Part shown: in pieces, positions 1 through 5,178 of the stretch
Layout: the number at the start of each line of letters is the position of its first letter
Position numbering within the stretch: the first letter of the stretch is position 1
Assembly: GCA_017938055.1 (NCBI GenBank)
Contig: JAGBCG010000159.1
Location: 1-6,442, forward strand
Source of the DNA: Clostridia bacterium
GTDB lineage: Bacteria > Bacillota > Clostridia > Oscillospirales > CAG-382
Direction of reading: 5' to 3'
Length of the DNA: 6,442 nucleotides
The notes under the pieces: generated by a model
The model's input: the letters and a program-made list of their open reading frames with translations, nothing else
Told to the model about the DNA's origin: nothing
Database searches by the model: none
Position numbers and translations under genes: made by a program

Positions 1-1
1 A

Positions 2-1015
2 GGAAAATCAAATAATGTGGCAATGGAGTATTTAGACCCAAATGACAAAAAAACAGCACAGGCTTCAATGGGACTTGTAAGCCTGTGGATAGGTGTGCAA
101 AAGGACATGGGTAAAGATTATCTGTCATTTGTAGACCAGACTGATGACGGCTGGAATCTTGTGCTTGATGAAGAAAGCGGCATGACCTTTAAGGAGATTT
201 ACAAGCAGGAATGTGTTTCTTCACTTAAAAATCTTCTTGCAGTGGAGTATTTACACGACTATGTTTACGGCATTGAGCTTTCCGACGAACAGCAAAAGTC
301 GGTGGAGGAAAAAATATCTGCTGTAGCTTTATCATTCGGCTCACAAAAGGCATTTGAACAGGAAATGCAGAGATACGGTGCAACTGTTGATGACTATGAA
401 AGATATCTTTGCCTTATGCTCAAGCAATCAACCCTTATTAATTCGTTCTACGGCGAAAACGGCATGCGTGCCATTACCGAAGAACAGAAAGCAGAGTATT
501 TTTCTGATAAATACGCTGTTGTTTATCACATTTTCATAGATACAAGAGGCAATATCAAGGACGATGGAACTGTGGTTAGTCTTACAGAGCAGGAAAAACA
601 GCTTAAAGCAGAGCATGCAAGCGATATATATGCTAAGATTCAAAAGGGAGAAATAAGCTTTGAGCAAGCACTTTTGAGTAATACCGAGGATGCTTATGCA
701 GCAAGCCATGCAAACGGATATTTTGTTACTAATGACGGCACATATCCCACAGAGTTTGTTGATGGTGCCTTCAGCCTTGCAGTCGGTGAAATTACAATGG
801 TGCAGTCCCAGGCGGGCTACCATATCATAAAGAGATACCCGATGAACGAAAGCTTTTACGATGATGACAAGGATGTTTATTCTGCTATTACTCAAAAGCT
901 TATCTCTGAGGATTTTTCAGGTCTTGTTTCGTCGGTGAAAGACGGTGTAAAAGTCAACGAGCAGGTAATTGAACAACTTGATGCATCGCTGATAAAGCCT
1001 TTTGAGGGATTTTAA
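2..1015 (+). CDS. PrsA/SurA-like peptidyl-prolyl cis-trans isomerase, 5'-truncated by the window edge
   Basis: This is probably an extracytoplasmic foldase that isomerises Xaa-Pro bonds in exported proteins. The frame is open to the left edge and the visible part has no signal peptide, so the true start almost certainly lies outside the window. A GTG at 17 with AGGA at 1-4 could be mistaken for a start. Numbering from that GTG, residues about 58-165 are helical and charged, like the SurA/PrsA N-terminal chaperone region. Residues about 168-275 form a parvulin domain: YHIFID (170-175), an Ala/Lys-rich helix ending in GEISFEQ (211-217), GYF (234-236), GAFSL and GEI (250-259), and GYHIIK (267-272). 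Family members are usually lipoproteins or membrane-anchored on the outer face of the membrane; the anchor is not visible here. The gene ends with TAA 39 bases before the mreD-like start. The parvulin assignment is firm; the client proteins are unknown. Confidence 0.88.
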   Translation, partial: GKSNNVAMEYLDPNDKKTAQASMGLVSLWIGVQKDMGKDYLSFVDQTDDGWNLVLDEESGMTFKEIYKQECVSSLKNLLAVEYLHDYVYGIELSDEQQKSVEEKISAVALSFGSQKAFEQEMQRYGATVDDYERYLCLMLKQSTLINSFYGENGMRAITEEQKAEYFSDKYAVVYHIFIDTRGNIKDDGTVVSLTEQEKQLKAEHASDIYAKIQKGEISFEQALLSNTEDAYAASHANGYFVTNDGTYPTEFVDGAFSLAVGEITMVQSQAGYHIIKRYPMNESFYDDDKDVYSAITQKLISEDFSGLVSSVKDGVKVNEQVIEQLDASLIKPFEGF

Positions 1016-1029
1016 TAATACTGGCTTGG

Positions 1030-1043
1030 ATATTCATGAATAT
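1030..1043. repeat. 14-bp perfect palindrome before the mreD-like ribosome binding site
   Basis: ATATTCATGAATAT reads the same on both strands. As RNA it could form a 5-bp A-U stem with a CATG loop, ending immediately before the Shine-Dalgarno sequence at 1044-1051. It could be a small operator, a translational control element, or chance in AT-rich DNA. The stem is weak, so no role is claimed. Confidence 0.3.
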
Positions 1044-1051
1044 GGGGTGAT
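1044..1051 (+). promoter_or_regulatory. Shine-Dalgarno site that decides the mreD-like start
   Basis: The stretch GGGGTGAT contains GGTGAT, which matches the 3'-most part of the full Shine-Dalgarno complement (AAGGAGGTGAT). That register explains its short distance of three bases to ATG at 1055. The in-frame TTG at 1052 directly abuts the site and is therefore a poor start choice. Confidence 0.65.
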
Positions 1052-1054
1052 TTG

Positions 1055-1591
1055 ATGAGATTTGCGAAAATTGATGCGGATTTGAAAAAAAGTACTGTCT
1101 TTTTTGCAATTACAGGTATTATATATTTTTTAATTGCATCCTCCGTACTTCCGTTTTTCGGCACCTTTAGCAATACTCCATGTCCTGATTTGCTTTTTTG
1201 CCTTGTGTGCGTTATTCCTGCTTATTACGATAAAAAGCTTTGCTGCATTTATGCGGTTTTGCTTGGATTCTTGTCAGATTTATTTATAAATACGCCCTTT
1301 CTCTTTTCGCCGATTGTTTATCTTGCGGCAGTAGTGGGTGTTATGTATTTTTATAGATTTTTCAAGAACTTTGGCACAATTACAGCGTCGGTTTGTGCTA
1401 TGCCGGTGCTTGCAGCACGTCAGGTGCTTGGAACGGTAATAGTTATGAATGTAAGGCAAGGGGCAAATCTTGGCAACGTACTGATTAAAGTGATAGTACC
1501 TGAATTTTTCATAAGCTTTGCTTTTATTCTTGTCACAGGCTTTTTGATTAGATGCCTTACAAGATTTTTCGATATTCAGAAAATCCAATAG
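1055..1591 (+). CDS. mreD: MreD-like rod shape-determining membrane protein
   Basis: This is a predicted integral membrane protein of 178 residues, a usual MreD length. MreD works with MreB, MreC, RodA and PBP2 to guide lateral wall synthesis. Five or six hydrophobic segments are visible, at about 14-35, 45-58, 62-78, 84-100, 108-131 and 146-168, with few charges between them. MreD-like marks are a Pro-Asp before the second segment (44-45), GFLSDL at 71-76 matching the family pattern G-x-x-x-DL, and FSPIVY at 84-89. The ATG at 1055 is chosen over TTG at 1052 because of the ribosome binding site. The context is unusual: mreD normally follows mreB and mreC and precedes a PBP2 gene, whereas here a foldase precedes it and pfp follows. 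An ECF-transporter S component or another small polytopic protein is the main alternative. Confidence 0.62.
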   Translation: MRFAKIDADLKKSTVFFAITGIIYFLIASSVLPFFGTFSNTPCPDLLFCLVCVIPAYYDKKLCCIYAVLLGFLSDLFINTPFLFSPIVYLAAVVGVMYFYRFFKNFGTITASVCAMPVLAARQVLGTVIVMNVRQGANLGNVLIKVIVPEFFISFAFILVTGFLIRCLTRFFDIQKIQ

Positions 1592-1640
1592 TGTAAATAT
1601 TTTGGACAATAAACAACATGATTTGCAGGGAGAATAACAG

Positions 1641-2882
1641 ATGGGTGAACTTGTAAATGCAGTAGTAGGTCAGTCCGGTGGACCTACCTGTGCTATCAAC
1701 GCAACGCTTGCGGGCGTAATAAAGGGATGTCTTGATTGTGGGAAAATAGACACTCTTTACGGAATGAAAAACGGAATTGAAGGCTTTGAAAAGGAAGATT
1801 TTATATCGCTTTTACCATTTTTTCAAAGAAATCCCGAACGTCAGCTCGATTTGCTAAGTGCAACTCCTGCGGCTGCACTTGGCTCATGCAGAAAGAAAAT
1901 CAGCCAAGATTGCGAAATAGAGGAAATTTACAGGATTTTGGAAAAGTACAGTATACGCTACTTTTTCTACATAGGCGGCAACGACAGCATGGATACCGTT
2001 ATGAAACTTTCGGACTATGCAAAAAGAAATGCCGACAAGAATTTGTACGATGTAAAATTTATCGGTATTCCCAAAACCATAGACAATGACCTTGGTGTTA
2101 CTGACCATACACCAGGCTATGGCTCTGCGGCAAAATTTGTGGCTACCACAATGCAGGAAATCTGCCGTGACTGTGCAGTTTATACGAAAAAGGCAGTTAC
2201 CATTGTTGAAATAATGGGACGTGATGCGGGCTGGCTTACTGCTTCAAGCGTTCTTGCAAAGTTTTTGACAGGGGCAGGTCCGGACCTTGTTTATCTTCCG
2301 GAAAAGCCTTTTGATGAAGACGCTTTTATCAAGGATTTAAATAAAAAGCTGTCATCCGATGAAAAGCCATACGTTGTTGTTGCGGTTTCGGAGGGCATTA
2401 AATTTGCTGACGGAACATATGTTGCAGAAAAGCGTGTGAAGGTCAACGACGATCCATTCGGGCACAATGTGCTTACGGGTGCGGGCAAGGCTCTGGAAAA
2501 TATGGTTGCAGACAGGATTGGCTGTAAATGCCGTTCTATTGAACTTAATGTATTGCAGAGATGTGCTTCTCACGTTGCTTCAAAATGTGATATTTCTGAG
2601 TCACGCAGAGTGGGAGAATCGGCTGTCAGACACGCTCTTGCAGGGGAAACGGGCAAGATGATGTGCTTCAGACGTGTGAAAAACGAGGAGTTTTATCGCG
2701 TGGAGATTTTTGCTGAAAGCGTTGAAAATGTTGCAAACATTGTAAAATCCATACCTAAAAATTTCCTTTCCTCAGACTGCCTTGCCGTAAACGATAAGTG
2801 CATCGACTACATGCTTCCTCTTATAAATGGCGAGATAGATGTTATTTATGAAGACGGAATACCTGTTCACTTTGAGTTTTAA
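1641..2882 (+). CDS. pfp: Pyrophosphate--fructose 6-phosphate 1-phosphotransferase (PPi-dependent phosphofructokinase)
   Basis: This cytoplasmic glycolytic enzyme phosphorylates fructose 6-phosphate to fructose 1,6-bisphosphate using pyrophosphate, reversibly. It is complete at 413 residues, typical of the short bacterial group II (B2-type) enzymes. The N-terminus carries a glycine-rich phosphate loop (GQSGGPT, 10-16). GGNDS (112-116) places Asp115 where ATP enzymes have Gly, and PKTIDND (144-150) places Lys145 where ATP enzymes have Gly. In established family work these two residues mark PPi rather than ATP use. Asp148 is the expected catalytic base. MGRDAGW (192-198) is the fructose 6-phosphate-binding motif. 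A conserved C-terminal segment runs about 299-338 (ELNVLQR to ALAGETG). The start ATG has AGGGAGA at 1627-1633, seven bases upstream. It lies 49 bases after the mreD-like gene with no clear promoter between, so it may be read from upstream. Nothing looks degraded. Confidence 0.95.
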   Translation: MGELVNAVVGQSGGPTCAINATLAGVIKGCLDCGKIDTLYGMKNGIEGFEKEDFISLLPFFQRNPERQLDLLSATPAAALGSCRKKISQDCEIEEIYRILEKYSIRYFFYIGGNDSMDTVMKLSDYAKRNADKNLYDVKFIGIPKTIDNDLGVTDHTPGYGSAAKFVATTMQEICRDCAVYTKKAVTIVEIMGRDAGWLTASSVLAKFLTGAGPDLVYLPEKPFDEDAFIKDLNKKLSSDEKPYVVVAVSEGIKFADGTYVAEKRVKVNDDPFGHNVLTGAGKALENMVADRIGCKCRSIELNVLQRCASHVASKCDISESRRVGESAVRHALAGETGKMMCFRRVKNEEFYRVEIFAESVENVANIVKSIPKNFLSSDCLAVNDKCIDYMLPLINGEIDVIYEDGIPVHFEF

Positions 2883-2888
2883 ACAAAA

Positions 2889-2930
2889 ACTGTGCAAAAT
2901 GATAGATATTTTGACAAATGAATGTGCAGT
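2889..2930 (+). other. Weak inverted repeat downstream of pfp, doubtful terminator
   Basis: ACTGTGCA at 2889-2896 can pair with TGTGCAGT at 2923-2930 as an 8-bp RNA stem that includes two G-U pairs, with a 26-base loop. A second AT-rich inverted repeat overlaps it (2904-2912 with 2940-2948) and is followed only by a short T run. Neither has the compact stem and long U tract of a good intrinsic terminator, so where the pfp transcript ends is unclear. The whole 2883-3071 gap contains no gene; its other contents are listed separately. Confidence 0.25.
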
Positions 2931-2953
2931 ATAACCAAAAAAATATCTTTTAC

Positions 2954-2982
2954 TTGACATTCTTAGTTAATTGATGTACAAT
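2954..2982 (+). promoter_or_regulatory. Sigma-A-type promoter for the solute-binding lipoprotein
   Basis: The -35 box TTGACA (2954-2959) is a perfect consensus. The -10 box TACAAT (2977-2982) matches five of six positions, with an ideal 17-base spacer. Transcription would begin near 2989, giving a leader of about 82 bases before the ATG at 3072. The surrounding sequence is AT-rich, as expected for housekeeping promoters in low-GC Gram-positives. Confidence 0.8.
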
Positions 2983-2985
2983 TAA
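2967..2985. promoter_or_regulatory. Candidate operator: 7+7 inverted repeat over the -10 box
   Basis: TTAATTG (2967-2973) and CAATTAA (2979-2985) are perfect inverted copies separated by five bases. The 19-bp element covers the -10 box and the downstream end of the spacer of the promoter at 2954-2982. A repressor dimer bound here would block RNA polymerase. AT-rich palindromes of this size are typical for MarR-like regulators, but no regulator gene is in the window and the identity of the binder is unknown. Confidence 0.45.
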
Positions 2986-3012
2986 ATAGTTATAATAGGA
3001 GTTATATTTCCA

Positions 3013-3040
3013 GACGGATATTTTGTTTTAAATTACCGTC
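3013..3040 (+). other. Hairpin in the 5' leader of the lipoprotein mRNA
   Basis: GACGG (3013-3017) pairs with CCGTC (3036-3040). Inside a 2x2 mismatch, ATTT (3020-3023) can pair with AAAT (3030-3033), leaving a six-base loop. The stem lies between the predicted transcription start and the ribosome binding site at 3056-3060 and does not cover that site. It may stabilise the mRNA 5' end. I do not recognise a riboswitch family here. Confidence 0.4.
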
Positions 3041-3071
3041 CAGATCACACTTTCGGGAGGAACCACAGAGC

Positions 3072-4934
3072 ATGAAATCTAAAAGACTTCTTTCTATTTT
3101 ACTTGCAGCGATAATGCTTTTCTCTACCGTTATTATGTCGGGCTGCTCCGGCACAAACAGTGAGGAAAATACTGCAAACATGAGCAGTACAAGAGAAATT
3201 ACAACACTCAGTATGTACATTCTTACAGGCGATGAAACCACCAAAGAATCAGCCGATATGGTACAGATGGAGCTTAATCGTATTCTTCTTCCCGAATATA
3301 AAACAATGCTGAAGATACACTACCTGACCTTGGATGAATATTGGGAAGCGATTGACGCTATTCTTGAAGAAACAGACCCCGCTAAAGACATTCTTCCTGA
3401 CGGAAAAATTGATCCTGAATCATTGATTGCCGCTTCTATCAAGGGTACAGAAGGCTTGTCTTTCAATGGTCTTATAGACTTTATGTATGATGTAAATACC
3501 ACGGAGCTTGAACTTACAAAGCCTCAGATTGACCTTTTTGTTGTAAATGATTATGACAAGTATTGTTCACTTGTTGAAGACGGCAAAATACTCAACTTAA
3601 ATTCATACCTTGATTATGACAGCAAGATTCTTACAAAGTATATCTATCCCACAATCCTTTCTGCAGCAAGAGTGGGAAAAGAGGTTTATGGTATTCCTAC
3701 CAATAAGGCTCTTGAGGGCGAATATACATACCTTGTATTCAACAAGGACCTGCTTGACAAGTACGGCTATGAGGTTAAGGATTTGACAGCATTTTCCAGC
3801 AACAAGTTTAAGGAGTACATGAGCCTCATCAAAGCAAACGAGCCTGGCATCTGGCCTGTAAGTAAGGTTTGCGACATTGCAGGTGCTGAAATGTATGACG
3901 ACTCTTTTATCACAATAAGCAGTACGTTTAATTCAGTAGGTTCAAGTAGCAACGCTTCCTTCATGGAAACACGCTATATGGATCACCTTGCGACAGTAAA
4001 AGATTTTGCCGAGAAGGGATACTATCCTCAGACACATCTCGATGGCTACAGATATGCTGTTGAAGTACAGACCTCAAATGTGCTTGAAGAGGTTAAGGAA
4101 TGGACTGACCAGGACGGTACAACATATGTAAGATACCTTTATGACATTCCGAGAATTACTGTTGATGACGCATTTACAAGTGTTATGTGTGTAAGCTCGT
4201 CTTCTCCAAATCCTGCAAGAGCTATGGAGCTTATAACTCTTTTACAGACAGATTCCGAGCTTGCAAATCTTCTTCAGTACGGAATTGAAGGAGTTAACTA
4301 CAATTACAATGAATTCGAAGATAGCATAACTATGACAGGTAACACATATGTTATGGATAACTACGTTACGGGTAATACATATATCAAGTATCCTCCCAAC
4401 AATGACCATGACTATGTTGAAAATGCAAAGAAATCAAATCTTCGTACAGCCCCCAGTGCACATTTAGGCTTTGTTCCTAGTTTTAGCGGCAAGGATGAAA
4501 AGAGCGACTTTGAGTGTATTTCTTCACTTATCAAGTCTGCTCAGCAGGCAATACTTGACGGTGGGGACCTTGCACAGATAAGAAGCATTGTCAATAGAGA
4601 GCTTGTACTTTTGGGATATGGATATTCAGGAACAACAACGCTTTCTGGTGTGTTTGGTAAGATGCAATCACTGCAGGCACAACAGTCGGCAGTAATTGCA
4701 AAGAACTTTGGTTTGGCTGAGGAAATTCTTTCTTACAACGAGCCATACGGAATTTATCTTTCTGCCCGTACACTTGAAAAAGCTGAGGGTGAAGCAACGG
4801 ACGACGGAGCAACTGAGGATGAGTTAATTGATGGCGAAGTTGCAGAAGATGTGGCAACTGAGGGTGACGCAGTTGACGGCGAAGCAATCGAGTTGTATGT
4901 TTCGCAAGAGGTTGTGGACGAAGCTGCAGAATAA
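3072..4934 (+). CDS. Extracellular solute-binding lipoprotein (LplA-like) with acidic C-terminal tail
   Basis: This is probably the membrane-tethered substrate-binding component of an ABC importer, most likely for a carbohydrate. The N-terminus has basic residues, a hydrophobic segment (6-22) and a lipobox ending at Cys25 (IMSGC, 21-25); the -3 Met is a tolerated variant of the usual Leu. Family 1 binding-protein marks are YGIPT (206-210), a typical LVFNKDLLDKYG stretch (221-232), and a C-lobe segment with ARAMELITLL (382-391) and YGIEGVNY (403-410). Residues about 464-515 (LGFVPSF, a helix, then a DGGDL turn at 496-500) resemble the C-terminal domain of LplA-like proteins. Residues 571-620 form an acidic, repeated tail not expected in the family. 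GGAGG at 3056-3060 is 11 bases before the ATG, slightly long. No permease or ATPase gene is adjacent, and a terminator follows, so the gene appears monocistronic. The ligand cannot be read from the sequence. Confidence 0.85.
   Translation: MKSKRLLSILLAAIMLFSTVIMSGCSGTNSEENTANMSSTREITTLSMYILTGDETTKESADMVQMELNRILLPEYKTMLKIHYLTLDEYWEAIDAILEETDPAKDILPDGKIDPESLIAASIKGTEGLSFNGLIDFMYDVNTTELELTKPQIDLFVVNDYDKYCSLVEDGKILNLNSYLDYDSKILTKYIYPTILSAARVGKEVYGIPTNKALEGEYTYLVFNKDLLDKYGYEVKDLTAFSSNKFKEYMSLIKANEPGIWPVSKVCDIAGAEMYDDSFITISSTFNSVGSSSNASFMETRYMDHLATVKDFAEKGYYPQTHLDGYRYAVEVQTSNVLEEVKEWTDQDGTTYVRYLYDIPRITVDDAFTSVMCVSSSSPNPARAMELITLLQTDSELANLLQYGIEGVNYNYNEFEDSITMTGNTYVMDNYVTGNTYIKYPPNNDHDYVENAKKSNLRTAPSAHLGFVPSFSGKDEKSDFECISSLIKSAQQAILDGGDLAQIRSIVNRELVLLGYGYSGTTTLSGVFGKMQSLQAQQSAVIAKNFGLAEEILSYNEPYGIYLSARTLEKAEGEATDDGATEDELIDGEVAEDVATEGDAVDGEAIELYVSQEVVDEAAE
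4809..4884 (+). repeat. In-frame 45-base tandem repeat encoding the acidic tail
   Basis: The 31 bases at 4809-4839 and 4854-4884 agree at 25 positions and are offset by exactly 45 bases, or 15 codons. Both encode the pattern A-T-E-x-(E/D)-x-(I/V)-D-G-E. A related shorter piece, GAGGGTGA, begins at 4785 and recurs at 4860. The remainder of each 45-base unit has diverged. This indicates local duplication within the coding sequence, keeping frame. Confidence 0.6.
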
Positions 4935-4984
4935 TAAACAAACCTCTAAATAAAATAAAAAAGCAGCTTAAAAGCGTAGTAAAC

Positions 4985-5020
4985 AGACTGTATCGTTATG
5001 TGGCGGTGCAGTCTTTTTTT
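4985..5020 (+). terminator. Intrinsic (Rho-independent) terminator of the lipoprotein gene
   Basis: AGACTG (4985-4990) pairs with CAGTCT (5009-5014). The stem continues inward as UAUCGUU (4991-4997) with GGCGGUG (5002-5008) through several G-U pairs, leaving an AUGU loop, for 13 bp in total. A run of seven T follows at 5014-5020. The G-U pairs would become A-C mismatches in the opposite transcript, so the structure is specific to + strand transcription. It lies 50 bases after the lipoprotein stop codon and separates that gene from the SLH gene. Confidence 0.88.
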
Positions 5021-5090
5021 CTTCTCGGAAAATTAATTATGTATAAAGGAAAGAAATGATAAATTATCCGTGAATAATGTTAAAAAGTAC

Positions 5091-5119
5091 TTGTAAAATA
5101 CAAAAAAATAGTGTATCAT
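5091..5119 (+). promoter_or_regulatory. Candidate sigma-A promoter for the SLH protein gene
   Basis: TTGTAA (5091-5096) and TATCAT (5114-5119) are separated by 17 bases, matching consensus at four and five positions respectively. The predicted start near 5126 would give a leader of about 50 bases. A perfect TATAAT also lies at 5133-5138 but has no acceptable -35 box at the right distance. A short hairpin, GACTT (5139-5143) with AAGTC (5147-5151), lies in the leader. The location after a strong terminator makes a promoter necessary in this stretch. Confidence 0.55.
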
Positions 5120-5165
5120 ATATTTGGACATTTATAATGACTTAAAAAGTCTAATCCAATCGTGA

Positions 5166-5172
5166 AAGGAAG
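5166..5172 (+). promoter_or_regulatory. Shine-Dalgarno site that decides the SLH gene start
   Basis: AAAGGAAG spans about 5165-5172. It abuts the ATG at 5173 with no spacer but lies six bases before the ATG at 5179, which is therefore the better start. The two starts differ by only two residues at the signal peptide's N-terminus. Confidence 0.65.
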
Positions 5173-5178
5173 ATGAAA

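Noticed and set aside
17..19. GTG at 17 as a true start for the foldase
   Set aside because: The frame is open back to base 2, and starting here would give an exported-type foldase with no signal peptide. AGGA at 1-4 is probably coding sequence.
428..895. 155-codon open frame on the minus strand inside the foldase gene
   Set aside because: It lies wholly antisense to a clear parvulin gene and its translation resembles no family I recognise. It is best explained as a shadow frame.
1592..1640. Possible promoter or hairpin between the mreD-like gene and pfp
   Set aside because: TTGGAC at 1603-1608 has no -10 box at the right spacing. TGTAAAT (1592-1598) pairing with ATTTGCA (1621-1627) has a 22-base loop and no T run.
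2904..2948. 9-bp inverted repeat AGATATTTT/AAAATATCT as the pfp terminator
   Set aside because: The stem has a single G-C pair and a 27-base loop, and only four T follow. It is too weak to call a terminator.
2991..2996. TATAAT as an alternative -10 box for the lipoprotein promoter
   Set aside because: No reasonable -35 box lies 16-18 bases upstream, whereas TTGACA-17-TACAAT just before it is well formed.
4591..4941. Minus-strand open frame rich in Leu, Pro, His and Gln opposite the lipoprotein tail
   Set aside because: Its repeated composition is the antisense reading of the acidic repeat codons. It is a shadow of the lipoprotein gene.
5056..5073. Five-codon mini-ORF (MINYP) with a good AAAGGA ribosome binding site at 5045-5050
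   Set aside because: It lies after the terminator and before the candidate SLH promoter, so it is probably not transcribed. Such short frames arise easily by chance.
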